From: Streptomyces atratus
GTDB lineage: Bacteria > Actinomycetota > Actinomycetes > Streptomycetales > Streptomycetaceae
DNA length: 64,000 nt
NCBI RefSeq assembly: GCF_900119365.1
Contig: NZ_FPJO01000006.1
Coordinates: forward strand, 186,001 to 250,000
Direction of reading: 5' to 3'
Below the pieces are notes generated by a model. The model worked only from the letters and a program-made list of their open reading frames with translations. It was not told the origin of the DNA and searched no databases. Each line of letters opens with the position of its first letter. Position 1 is the stretch's first letter. This document shows positions 18,286 to 26,849 of this stretch, in pieces. The position numbers were made by a program, and so were the translations under genes.

Positions 18286-18719
18286 CCATGTCTGAAGCCC
18301 ACGAAGAGACCGGCCCGTCCGCCTGGGTCCTGAAGCCCATCACCGAAATCCGTGGTGTCCGGCACGCCCTGACCATGACTCTCGACGGGATGGTCCAGGC
18401 CATCTCCGAGGATCTCACCAAGGACGAGGCAGACGGCATCGGTGCGATGACCGCAGCGCTGCACTCCGCCTCCCGCGCCGCCACCAACGCCGTTCTGGGA
18501 GCCCCTCGAAGCACTCCGCTCAAGACCGTCACCTCGCACAACGACCGGGGCATCTACATGGTCATGCCGGTCGGCGAGGGAACCAACACCCTGATCGCGG
18601 CGGCGGGCGACGAGGACATGCCCATGGGAGTGGTCGCGGCCACCATGGCCCGCCAGGCAATGAAACTCGGGGAACAGATAATGTCCGTTCCCGCCCGTAC
18701 CGGCGACGGGGCGTCATGA
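18282..18719 (+). CDS. cvnB: roadblock/LC7-domain protein CvnB
   Basis: About 145 residues starting at GTG 18282, which overlaps the cvnA stop and has GGAG 8 bases upstream; ATG 18288 is the alternative. The roadblock/LC7 fold is visible: ITEIRGVRHALTMTLDGMVQAIS, an Ala-rich central helix, then the repeated beta-hairpin (GIYMVMPVGEGTNTLIAAAG). In conservons CvnB behaves as the regulator or adaptor of the small GTPase CvnD at the membrane. The stop overlaps cvnC by 4 bases (ATGA). Confidence 0.92.
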   Translation: MTMSEAHEETGPSAWVLKPITEIRGVRHALTMTLDGMVQAISEDLTKDEADGIGAMTAALHSASRAATNAVLGAPRSTPLKTVTSHNDRGIYMVMPVGEGTNTLIAAAGDEDMPMGVVAATMARQAMKLGEQIMSVPARTGDGAS

Positions 18720-19099
18720 GCCGGGGCCAGGAACAGCGACGGCTGCTGCCGGCCTACCTCGCGACCGGGACCAGCCCCGGCGCCGGCCTCTCGGGCACCC
18801 TCGATTCGCTGGCCGCTCTGCGTGCCAGTGGTCTGCCCCTCGCGAGGTACCACACAGCGGTGCACCAGCGCGTGATCGAGCTCCTCACCGACGGATCGCT
18901 CAGCGTCGTCGAACTGGCCGGCTACCTCGGCCTCCCGGTCAGCGTGACTCTGGTGCTCGCCGAACAACTTGTCAGTGACGGTCAGTTAAAGGCCACCGTC
19001 CCGCTTCCGGACGCCCTCCGCGCGTCGAACGATGGCCGACCGTCGAAAGAAGTCCTGGAGGAGGTTCTGAGTGGACTCCACGCTCTCCTTGCCGCCTAG
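18716..19099 (+). CDS. cvnC: DUF742 protein CvnC
   Basis: 127 residues, the usual size for DUF742. It contains the family's RLLPAYLATG start and a winged-helix-like core (QRVIELLTDGSLSVVELAGYLGLPVSVTLVLAEQLVSDG). It is the third conservon component, thought to work between the CvnA ATPase and the GTPase. It overlaps both neighbours (4 bases with cvnB, 29 with cvnD), so expression is translationally coupled. Confidence 0.92.
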   Translation: MSRGQEQRRLLPAYLATGTSPGAGLSGTLDSLAALRASGLPLARYHTAVHQRVIELLTDGSLSVVELAGYLGLPVSVTLVLAEQLVSDGQLKATVPLPDALRASNDGRPSKEVLEEVLSGLHALLAA

Positions 19100-19691
19100 C
19101 TCGCCCCCCGTCTACCTGCCCGAGGGGGAACACCGAAGGATCAAGATCCTCGTTGCCGGCCCGCTCGGTATCGGCAAGACGACCGTGGTCAAGTCGCTGT
19201 CGCAGATTCCGACACTGCACACCGACGAGGTCATGACGAACGCGGCGGTCGCTACCGATGACCTCAGCCACGATGTCCTGCGCGACAAAACCACCACCAC
19301 GGTCGCCATCGACTTCGGCCGTCTGACGCTGCCAGGCGACAAGATCGTTCTGTACCTGTACGGAACTCCGGGGCAGCGCCGCTTCCTTCCGCTGTGGGAA
19401 GGCATCGCGTTCGGAGCACTCGGTGCCCTCATCCTGGTCGACACCCGGCGGCTCAAGGACTCCTGGGAAGTGATGGAACTCATCGAGGAGCGCGGTTTGC
19501 CGTACGCCGTCGCTGTCAATGTCTTCCCTGACTCACCCAAGTACGACTTGGCGCTCATCCGTTCGAAGCTCGACCTCGCCCCGGAGACACCACTGGTCAC
19601 CTGTGACGCACGAGAGAAGAACAGCGGCCTGCACGCCCTCGCCCAACTGACCGCCCATTCCATATCCGTTGCCGGAGTCAAAACCTCGTGA
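19071..19691 (+). CDS. cvnD: conservon small GTPase-like protein CvnD
   Basis: 206 residues beginning MDSTLSLPPSSPPVYLPEG. The Walker A loop is GPLGIGKTT (residues 30-38). The switch/G3-like region is TPGQRRFLPLW, and ILVDTRRLKDSW lies in the middle of the fold. CvnD proteins bind GTP or ATP and form the switch of the conservon. GTG 19071 lies inside cvnC; GGAGG at 19059-19063 is at suitable spacing. It overlaps cvnE by 4 bases. Confidence 0.92.
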   Translation: MDSTLSLPPSSPPVYLPEGEHRRIKILVAGPLGIGKTTVVKSLSQIPTLHTDEVMTNAAVATDDLSHDVLRDKTTTTVAIDFGRLTLPGDKIVLYLYGTPGQRRFLPLWEGIAFGALGALILVDTRRLKDSWEVMELIEERGLPYAVAVNVFPDSPKYDLALIRSKLDLAPETPLVTCDAREKNSGLHALAQLTAHSISVAGVKTS

Positions 19692-20980
19692 CGCTCACAC
19701 CAGCCGAAGCCCCCGTGTCCCTGCACGGGGCCGAACACGCCGCGAACCCGCAGCGCAGCTATGAACTGCTGCGCAGACAGGGACCGGTCGGCGTAGCCGA
19801 GGTGGCCCCCGGTGTCGTGGTCAACCTGGTCACCGACTACCGGGCCGCCCTCGACCTCCTCCAGGACACCGATACGTGGACCAAGGACACCCGGAGCTGG
19901 CTGCCGCAGGTGCCGGAGGACAGCCCGATCCGGCCCCTGGTGGAGTGGCGGCCGAGTCTGTTCTTCGCCGACGGCGAGGCACACGCGCACCTGCGACGTG
20001 TGATCACGGACAGCTTCGGTCTCCTGGATCCCCATGATGTGCGCACCCTGACATTCCGCTTCGCCGACACGCTGCTCCAGGAATTCGCCGATACCGGGAC
20101 GGTCGACCTCGTCCGCCAGTACGCGCAGCAGCTGCCCCTGATGGTCTTCAACGCTCTGTTCGGCATGCCGGACGAGGAGGGCCGGCGGCTTGTGTGGGCG
20201 CTCGGGGCGATGATGGACAGCGATCCGGAGACGCAAGCAGCGGGCGGGCAGTCGTTCGGCGCCTACCTCGAAACGCTCTACGCGACCAAGGCGGCACAGC
20301 GCGGCCACGATCTGACCTCCTGGTTCATCGATCATCCCAATGGGCTGAGCCAGGAAGAGGCCGTCAACCAGATCCTCATCACCCTCGGGGCCGGGAACGA
20401 GCCGCTGGGCAACCTCATCGCCAACACGCTCGTCCGCATGCTCAGCGACGACCGCTATTTCGGCACCCTGACCACCGGGAGCCTGCCCATCCAGAACGCC
20501 ATCGACGACGCGCTGTGGCACGACGCGCCGCTGGCCAACTACAGCGTCCACTTCCCCAAGAAGGACGTGACCTTCCACGGCGCTCGCATCCCCGCGGGCT
20601 CGCCCGTCATGGTGTCGTACGCAGCCGCCAACACCTGTCCCCACTCGGGCATTCCGGCGGACGGCTACCGCTCCGGGAACAAGGCCCACCTGGCCTTCGC
20701 CGCAGGTCCCCATACATGTCCTGCCCGTGACGTCGCCACACTGATCGCCACGGCCGCCATCGAGAGGCTCCTGACCTATCTGCCGGACATCGAACTGGAC
20801 GTTCCCGCCGGCAGGCTGACCTACCGCCCCGGGGCTGTCCACCGGACGCTCACCACGCTCCCGGCCCGATTCACCCCGCTGACCCCCGACGCCGAGGGGG
20901 CCACCCCCTGGAGCCGGAGCCCCTCCCGCCCCGAGCGGGACACGCCGTCGGCCTCGACGTCAGGCAGGTCTGAGGCGTAG
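19688..20980 (+). CDS. cvnE: conservon cytochrome P450 CvnE, K-helix ExxR motif absent
   Basis: 430 residues, starting at GTG 19688 that overlaps the cvnD stop. The heme loop FAAGPHTCPARDV with Cys344 is clear. The I-helix reads GAGNEPLGN rather than AGxET. Where other P450s have ExxR, this protein has DDALW (273-277). Loss of ExxR is the described hallmark of the CYP157 family found in conservons, so this is probably a CYP157-like protein. The Ser/Pro/Arg-rich tail (about 400-430) is unusual. It is the last gene of the operon and is followed by a strong hairpin. A role in the switch rather than ordinary hydroxylation is possible (inference). Confidence 0.88.
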   Translation: MTLTPAEAPVSLHGAEHAANPQRSYELLRRQGPVGVAEVAPGVVVNLVTDYRAALDLLQDTDTWTKDTRSWLPQVPEDSPIRPLVEWRPSLFFADGEAHAHLRRVITDSFGLLDPHDVRTLTFRFADTLLQEFADTGTVDLVRQYAQQLPLMVFNALFGMPDEEGRRLVWALGAMMDSDPETQAAGGQSFGAYLETLYATKAAQRGHDLTSWFIDHPNGLSQEEAVNQILITLGAGNEPLGNLIANTLVRMLSDDRYFGTLTTGSLPIQNAIDDALWHDAPLANYSVHFPKKDVTFHGARIPAGSPVMVSYAAANTCPHSGIPADGYRSGNKAHLAFAAGPHTCPARDVATLIATAAIERLLTYLPDIELDVPAGRLTYRPGAVHRTLTTLPARFTPLTPDAEGATPWSRSPSRPERDTPSASTSGRSEA

Positions 20981-21010
20981 AAGCCGAATCACCTGCCGTC
21001 GATCGTCGCG

Positions 21011-21051
21011 TCGCGGTGGTGCCGCCCGGGAGCCGGCCGGCACCACCGCGA
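21011..21051. terminator. 14-bp hairpin closing the conservon
   Basis: TCGCGGTGGTGCCG at 21011-21024 pairs perfectly with CGGCACCACCGCGA at 21038-21051 over a 13-base loop. It starts 31 bases after the cvnE stop and ends 94 bases before the diterpene operon start. It implies that the diterpene genes have their own promoter between 21052 and 21145. Confidence 0.8.
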
Positions 21052-21145
21052 CAGCCTTAGGAAGGAGACGCGGGTCCGTTGGCCCCGTCCTCTGCAAGAA
21101 CGGAACCGCAACGACGGTTCTCGAACGAAAGAGGATCAACCGCCG

Positions 21146-22225
21146 GTGACACAAGCCCTTCCCACAAAACTGCCCGACCTCTCTTCCCTACGACAGAAGG
21201 TGGGCGCGGCTCTGACCGGATTCCTGGACACCAAGGAACGTGCTGCGCCAGGAATCGAGCTGCTCCACCTGACCACCGCCCTGCGCGGACTTCTGACCGG
21301 CGGAAAACGACTTCGGTCCCTGCTGTGTCTGTACGGATGGCAAGCCGCCGGAGCAACAGGCGACATGACTGCTGCCGTTCGCGCTGCCGCCAGTCTCGAA
21401 CTCTTCCAGGTGTTCGCCCTGGTACACGACGACGTGATGGATGACAGCGATATCCGCCGCGGCCGGCCGTCCGCCCACCGTGCACTGGCCACCGCGTATA
21501 CCGACAGCGGCGGCCCCGGCAGCAGGGCCCAGGCGCATGGTCTGGGCGCGGCCGTCCTTCTCGGAGACCTGGCCCTGGTGTGGTCCGATGAACTTCTCCG
21601 CACAGCGGACCTCAGCCCGGGGCGGCTGGCACAGGTGCTGCCCCTGGTGGCCGAAATGCGGAGCGAGGTCATGTACGGCCAGCTCCTGGACTTGCAGACC
21701 ACCGGCCGTCTTACCGGCGACGTGGATACGGCACTGCACGTCATTCGATACAAGACGGCCAAATACACCATAGAACGGCCCCTGCACATAGGGGCGGCTG
21801 TGGCCGGAGCCACCCCACCCGTACTCGATGCATGCACCGCCTTCGGCATACCACTAGGAGAAGCGTTTCAGCTGCGGGACGACCTGCTCGGGGTCTTCGG
21901 CGATCCCGCCAAGACAGGCAAACCAATACTGGACGACCTGCGCGAGGGCAAGGCCACCGTCCTGATGGCACTCGCGGTCCAGCGAGCCTCCACGGCCGAA
22001 CTGAAAACACTGCGCGAACTCGTCGGCCGAAGCGACCTCAACGAGGAACATGCCGCCGCGGTCCGCACGATCCTGAACTCCACCGGCGCCCGGCAGACCG
22101 TGGAGGAAATGATCACCACGCGACGGGCGGCCGCCCTCGCCGCCCTGGACAACGCCCCCTTCCCGGGAAGTACCACAGCCTCCCTGCGCCGGCTCGCCCT
22201 GGACGCAACGGCCAGGCAGGCATAA
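21146..22225 (+). CDS. polyprenyl (geranylgeranyl) diphosphate synthase
   Basis: 359 residues. The first aspartate-rich motif is DDVMDD (95-100), the second DDLLGVFGD (245-253), and FQLRDD and the KT(G)K pocket are intact. The family condenses isopentenyl diphosphate onto allylic diphosphates. Because the next gene is a class II diterpene cyclase, the C20 product GGPP is expected. GTG 21146 has AGAGGA about 10 bases upstream. It is the first gene of a four-gene diterpenoid operon; the next starts 48 bases downstream. Confidence 0.92.
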   Translation: MTQALPTKLPDLSSLRQKVGAALTGFLDTKERAAPGIELLHLTTALRGLLTGGKRLRSLLCLYGWQAAGATGDMTAAVRAAASLELFQVFALVHDDVMDDSDIRRGRPSAHRALATAYTDSGGPGSRAQAHGLGAAVLLGDLALVWSDELLRTADLSPGRLAQVLPLVAEMRSEVMYGQLLDLQTTGRLTGDVDTALHVIRYKTAKYTIERPLHIGAAVAGATPPVLDACTAFGIPLGEAFQLRDDLLGVFGDPAKTGKPILDDLREGKATVLMALAVQRASTAELKTLRELVGRSDLNEEHAAAVRTILNSTGARQTVEEMITTRRAAALAALDNAPFPGSTTASLRRLALDATARQA

Positions 22226-22273
22226 GGCATCGCCGCACTCCGCTAGTCAGAACCCCGAGGAGGAAGTCGCCCC

Positions 22274-23872
22274 ATGAGCATCAGCACACCCATCGGCACG
22301 TCCTACACCGAGCGAGCGACCAGCCTGGTCGCGAGGGCAGACCAGGACCGATGGGGAAGCGTCCGTCCTTCCCTGTACGAGACGGCCCGCGTCCTCTCGG
22401 CGGCACCGTGGTTGCCCGGGGAGCCACAGCGGATCACGTACCTGCTGGAACAGCAGGCACCCGACGGCAGTTGGGGGGAGGGACCGCTGCCCTACCGGCT
22501 CCTGCCGACACTCAGCGGCGTGGAGGCCGCACTGGCGGTCCTGCGAAGGGGCACCGCGTCCGCAGAGGGTACCGGCCGGCTCACGACCGCGGTGAACAGG
22601 GGCCTCGACGTACTGCGATCACTGCCACCGGTGGGCCCGTGGCCGGACACGGCTGCAGCGGAAATACTCGTACCCAGCCTGATAGCCAAGATCAACGAGA
22701 AGTTGGGCTCCCCGGCCACCGGCGAGGACATGCCAAGCTTCGGTGGCCGTCGGCTCGCGGTTCCGGGCGGCTTTCATGAGTCGGCACCTGCTTCCGTGGC
22801 CAGACGGTACGAGTCGGCGGGCAGCCTGCCCATCAAGTTTCACCACACGTTCGAAGGCATAGACAGCTACATACCGCCGGCTCTCGTCCCTGACGTCGAA
22901 GGCCTGCTGGGCAGCTCGCCGGCCGCCACCGCGGCGCGGGCAATGCGGTCACCTGATACTACCGCTAAGGCCGTCGCCGATCTCACAGCAGTGGCGCAGC
23001 GCTACGGCGGTCTCTTCCCTGAGGCCGCGCCCCTCCGCGTGGTCGAACGGCTATGGGTCGCCGCCGCGCTGGCGCGCGCCCACCTGCCCGTTGCCGCTCT
23101 TCCCACTGTCCGCGGGTGGGCCGAGGAGATCTACGACTCTCAGGGTGTGCGCGGTGCGCCCGGCCTCATGACCGATGCCGACGACACCGCCATGGCGGTG
23201 CTGGTTGCCTCGCTCGTCGGCCTGCCGTACGACCCGGCACCGCTGGACCTGTTCCACAACGGCAGCCACTACGACTGCTACATCGGCGAGGACACCGGAT
23301 CGGTCACCGCGAACGCCCACGCCCTCCAGGCCCTGGTGAGCTACCTGCGGCGCTGCCCGACGGCAGAGCATACGTACGGCCCCCGAGCGGCGAAGCTGTG
23401 CGACTGGCTGACCGGCCAGCAGCGGCCCGAAGGGCACTGGACCGACAAGTGGCACGCCTCCCCCTACTACGCCACCGCGCGGAGCGTCACCGCGCTCGCA
23501 CAGTACGGCGGCCACCAAGCGTCCAGGGCCGTCCGGAGGGCCGCCGCGTGGACCACTGAGACTCAGCGCGCCGACGGCTCCTGGGGTGTGTGGGGCAGCA
23601 CCGTCGAAGAGACCGCATACGCCGTCAAAATCCTGCTGAGCGCCGCCACCCCCACACCGCAGCCACAGCACACCCGGGCCCTGGACCTCGCCGAGACATA
23701 CCTGCGCACCGCCTCGCACCCCAGCCACCAGCACCCCGCCCTGTGGCACGACAAAACCCTGTACGCGCCCACCGCAGTGATCGAAGCGGAGGTGCTCGCT
23801 GCGCGGGAGTTGCTGCGGGCACGTCGCGCAGCCGCATGTACAGAAGCAGATGTGGAAAGGACGGACGCGTGA
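22274..23872 (+). CDS. class II diterpene cyclase (copalyl diphosphate synthase-type)
   Basis: 532 residues with the two alpha-barrel domains of bacterial class II cyclases. The general-acid motif DxDDTAM is DADDTAM (Asp301, Asp303, Asp304). QW-like repeats are present near residue 60 (QAPDGSWGEG) and near 430 (QRADGSWGVWG). No class I DDxxD is present, so it protonates GGPP to a labdane-type copalyl diphosphate and leaves the diphosphate for the class I enzyme encoded two genes later. AGGAGGAAG lies 4-12 bases before the ATG. The stop overlaps the P450 start (GTGA). Confidence 0.93.
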   Translation: MSISTPIGTSYTERATSLVARADQDRWGSVRPSLYETARVLSAAPWLPGEPQRITYLLEQQAPDGSWGEGPLPYRLLPTLSGVEAALAVLRRGTASAEGTGRLTTAVNRGLDVLRSLPPVGPWPDTAAAEILVPSLIAKINEKLGSPATGEDMPSFGGRRLAVPGGFHESAPASVARRYESAGSLPIKFHHTFEGIDSYIPPALVPDVEGLLGSSPAATAARAMRSPDTTAKAVADLTAVAQRYGGLFPEAAPLRVVERLWVAAALARAHLPVAALPTVRGWAEEIYDSQGVRGAPGLMTDADDTAMAVLVASLVGLPYDPAPLDLFHNGSHYDCYIGEDTGSVTANAHALQALVSYLRRCPTAEHTYGPRAAKLCDWLTGQQRPEGHWTDKWHASPYYATARSVTALAQYGGHQASRAVRRAAAWTTETQRADGSWGVWGSTVEETAYAVKILLSAATPTPQPQHTRALDLAETYLRTASHPSHQHPALWHDKTLYAPTAVIEAEVLAARELLRARRAAACTEADVERTDA

Positions 23873-25248
23873 CTGCCGACATAGATGTGACTGCCGACAT
23901 GGACGTTCCGCCGACCGCTCCGGGGCGGCTGCCGCTCATCGGACACGTTGTACCCCTGATCAAGGACCGCCTGGAGTTCGTCGAACGCCTGCGCACGTAC
24001 GGGCCGATCGTCCGTATGTCGGTCGGCCCCAAGAAGGTGACCGTGGTCAACTCGCATGAGCTGATCCACGAGATGCTCACCAGCAAGTCCGGCTCCTTCT
24101 CCAAGGGGTTGCTGGGCGAGAAGCTCAAGCTTTTCGGTCAGTCGGCCCTGCCGGTCGCGGAAGGCGAGCCCCACCTGCGTCGGCGCCGCCTGCTCCAGCC
24201 CGCCTTCCACCGCGAGCGGATCAGCGGGTACGTCAACACGATGCGGGAAACGGTGGAGCCGTCCATCACGGGCTGGCGTGAGGGGGAACTGCTCGACCTG
24301 AAGACCGAAATGGGGCTCATGGCCCAGGACGTGGCCATGTCGGTGCTGTGCTCCTTCCGCGCGGAACAAGAGCGGGCGCGCGCGATCCTCGACGCCGTCG
24401 ACACAGTCTTCACGGCCGCCATCTGGCGCACCATGGTGCCCGTGTCCTCGCTGGAACGGCTCCCCACCCGCAGCAACCGGCGGCTCAAGGCCGCCCGCAG
24501 CCTGCTGCGCAGCGAGGTGGCGGACATCATCGCGGAGCGCCGGGCGGCCCCCGACGCCCATGACGACCTCGTGACGCTGCTCCTGGAGGCCCGGGACGAA
24601 ACCGGTGCGCCACTGCCCGACAACGAGATCCTGTCGGAGATCATCGGGCTGCTGGCCGCAGGCTCCGAGACGACGGGAGTCATGCTGGCCTGGCTGTTCC
24701 ACGAGCTGGGCCGCGACCCCGAGCTGGAGCGCAGGCTGCACGAGGAGGTCGACTCCGTGGTCGGAGAGGGCCCGATCACCGCCGAGCACGTCCCCCAACT
24801 CTCCTTCACCCGCAGACTGGTCAGTGAGACCCTCCGCCTGCACCACGCCGGCTGGCTGGTGACCCGGCAGGCCACCAAGCCCGTACGCCTCGGGCAGGTC
24901 AGCCTGCCGGCGGGGGAGCAAGTGCTATGGAGTCCCTACGCACTGCACCGGGACCCGGCCCTGTACCCCGACCCGCTGCGCTTCGACCCCGACCGCTGGC
25001 TGCCGGAGCGCCCCCAGCCGCCGAGGGGAGCCTTCATCCCCTTCGGGTCAGGAAAGCGCATGTGCATCGGCGACGCGTTCGCCTGGACGGAGGGGATCGT
25101 CATCACGGCGTTCATCGCGTCCCGCTGGCGGCTGCGGCCCGTTCCCGGCGCCACCGTGAAGCCGATCGGGCTGCTCACCGTGCACCCGTCGGACCCCCGT
25201 ATGGTCGCCGAGACCAGGCAGCGGGCCGTCGCGAGGACAGCCGTATGA
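23869..25248 (+). CDS. cytochrome P450 of the diterpenoid cluster
   Basis: 459 residues from GTG 23869, which overlaps the cyclase stop and has GAAAGGA 7 bases upstream. A proline-rich N-terminus (PPTAPGRLPLIGHV) is followed by the I-helix AGSETT (264-269), ExxR (Glu320-Arg323) and heme loop FGSGKRMCIGD with Cys399. All invariant residues are present. By position it should hydroxylate the diterpene hydrocarbon made by the flanking cyclases. Its N-terminus carries a short internal repeat (TADIDV/TADMDV). The stop overlaps the next gene by 4 bases. Confidence 0.93.
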   Translation: MTADIDVTADMDVPPTAPGRLPLIGHVVPLIKDRLEFVERLRTYGPIVRMSVGPKKVTVVNSHELIHEMLTSKSGSFSKGLLGEKLKLFGQSALPVAEGEPHLRRRRLLQPAFHRERISGYVNTMRETVEPSITGWREGELLDLKTEMGLMAQDVAMSVLCSFRAEQERARAILDAVDTVFTAAIWRTMVPVSSLERLPTRSNRRLKAARSLLRSEVADIIAERRAAPDAHDDLVTLLLEARDETGAPLPDNEILSEIIGLLAAGSETTGVMLAWLFHELGRDPELERRLHEEVDSVVGEGPITAEHVPQLSFTRRLVSETLRLHHAGWLVTRQATKPVRLGQVSLPAGEQVLWSPYALHRDPALYPDPLRFDPDRWLPERPQPPRGAFIPFGSGKRMCIGDAFAWTEGIVITAFIASRWRLRPVPGATVKPIGLLTVHPSDPRMVAETRQRAVARTAV

Positions 25249-26234
25249 GCCACACCCGCAGCTCGGACGCGCGTACCCTGCCGATGCCCGACCTCCGAGG
25301 CTCTTTCCCCGGCCCCTTCGCCACCAGCCCGTATGCCGACGCCATCGAGGAGCAGACCGCCCACTGGCTCCGGGCCTTCCCCTTGATCGGTTCACCCGGC
25401 GAGGCGAAGGCCCTCTGCAACATCACGGCCCACGGGGTGGCTCGTGTGTTGCCCGCGGCGGACCGGGACGGCGTGTTCCTGTGCGCCGATCTCTTTCTGT
25501 GGCTCACCGCGTTCGACGACGTACACGGCGAGGCCGAAGGAGGCCGTGACACCGCCCGTCTGGTCCGCCGCATCAGTCACTGTGTCCATCTGCTGGCCGG
25601 CCACGACGAGCCGGCGGCCGATGACGACGCCTACATCGCCGCCCTGCGGGACCTTCTGCACCGGTTCCGGGAACGGGCCACGCCCGCGCAGTACCTGCGG
25701 CTCACCGCACACCTGCGGGACAACCTCTTCGGCATCCTCTGGGAGGCCCATCACCTCGACAGACCCGACCAGGTCACCCTGAGCGACTATTGCGCGATGC
25801 GCCCCCACACGGTCTTCGTCCGGACCGTCATGGCGACCGCGGAAGTCGCGCTCGGATACGAACTGACAGAGGATCAGCGAACCTCGACAGCGGTGCGGGA
25901 ACTAGAGAAGGCCGTTGCCGACCTTGCCGGGTGGATCAACGACCTTGCCTCGTACGCGAAGGAGACGGATCGCGGTGGCCCGACTCCTCCGAGCCTGCCA
26001 ACACTGCTGATCCGACACCGCGAGTGCGACCTCGAAGAGGCGTTCCGCCTGGCCTCCCGCATGTGTGAAGGCCAAGCCTCCACCGCACGCCTTCGCATCA
26101 CCGAACTCGCCGCCAACAGCGGGAACGCCCTCGCGGATCACGCTCGCGCCATGGAGGCCGTCGCAGCCTCCTACGTGTGGCACATAGGACACGCCCGCTA
26201 CGACTCCTTCGGCGAGGTCGGTGCCATGCAGTAG
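25245..26234 (+). CDS. class I terpene synthase acting after the class II cyclase
   Basis: 329 residues, the usual length of bacterial class I synthases. The Mg-binding motifs are DDVHGE (Asp91-Glu96) and the NSE triad NDLASYAKE (Asn232, Ser236, Glu240). Family markers near the C-terminus include the Tyr after the last helix (HARYDSF). It would ionise the copalyl-type diphosphate and form the final hydrocarbon. The gene order GGPPS, class II cyclase, P450, class I synthase is the one I recall for cldA-D (cyslabdan) and rmnA-D (raimonol). A labdane-type product is therefore the leading guess, but side-chain and ring chemistry cannot be read here. Confidence 0.92.
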   Translation: MSHTRSSDARTLPMPDLRGSFPGPFATSPYADAIEEQTAHWLRAFPLIGSPGEAKALCNITAHGVARVLPAADRDGVFLCADLFLWLTAFDDVHGEAEGGRDTARLVRRISHCVHLLAGHDEPAADDDAYIAALRDLLHRFRERATPAQYLRLTAHLRDNLFGILWEAHHLDRPDQVTLSDYCAMRPHTVFVRTVMATAEVALGYELTEDQRTSTAVRELEKAVADLAGWINDLASYAKETDRGGPTPPSLPTLLIRHRECDLEEAFRLASRMCEGQASTARLRITELAANSGNALADHARAMEAVAASYVWHIGHARYDSFGEVGAMQ

Positions 26235-26390
26235 GTCGTCAAGGTCGTGGTGTTGATGCCAACGGGGGCGCTGTCCCTCGGTGCGGTGGAGCCAGGTGTG
26301 GAACTTGCGGTTTGGCTCGGGCCTCGCTCGTCAGCCCTGCCGACCGTTCGTCAACCACCTGGTTCGTCCTCACTTCTCTATACGCCTACC

Positions 26391-26414
26391 GCGCCGTCGG
26401 GACACCGACGGCGC
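26391..26414. terminator. 10-bp hairpin after the diterpene operon
   Basis: GCGCCGTCGG (26391-26400) pairs perfectly with CCGACGGCGC (26405-26414) across a 4-base loop, about 160 bases after the terpene synthase stop. The DNA between the stop and the hairpin holds no recognisable gene. Confidence 0.65.
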
Positions 26415-26684
26415 GCTTCTCAGGGACGGCACCTCTGTGATGACCGGTGCCGGTATCGATGACGAAGCCGCCGCGGGCACGAGCGTCGACCCGCCGTGCC
26501 GCAGCGTGGTCGGGTGGCCGACTCGCCCGGCCCCTGGCCATCCTTCAGCAGCTGGTTGATGATGGCCAGTTCGTCCAGCAGCTCGTCGCGGCGTGCTCGC
26601 AGGTCGGCGTGCGGTACGGGCGGCCGGGGTTCTCCGGTTCGACGAGGGTCATGCTCGAGGTGTTCTGCTGGACGGACTCGGCGC
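26415..26684. other. relic-rich intergenic DNA
   Basis: No intact gene. On the minus strand about 26540-26640 reads with good coding bias as a short helical segment (DLRARRDELLDELAIINQLLKDGQG), probably the remnant of a small regulatory or mobile-element protein. It has no start, no stop context and no identifiable domain. Confidence 0.3.
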
Positions 26685-26766
26685 GCCGCAGAGCTGAACA
26701 GCCGCCCACGCAAAACGCTCGACTGGGAAACCCCAGCCGAGCGCCTGCACAAACTACTCGCGGCCA
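26685..26766 (+). pseudogene. C-terminal relic of an IS30-family transposase
   Basis: The frame reads ELNSRPRKTLDWETPAERL, the conserved end of IS30-type DDE transposases (N-R-P-R-K-T-L-G/D-W-x-T-P). About 27 codons remain; no inverted repeats or other transposase parts were found next to it. Confidence 0.6.
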
Positions 26767-26849
26767 TCCGTGACTCGGTTTCCTGGCGCCCGCACCACAG
26801 TGATCGGAACATGCAGCTGACAACGCGGGCAGGCAGCGACTCCGCGGCC

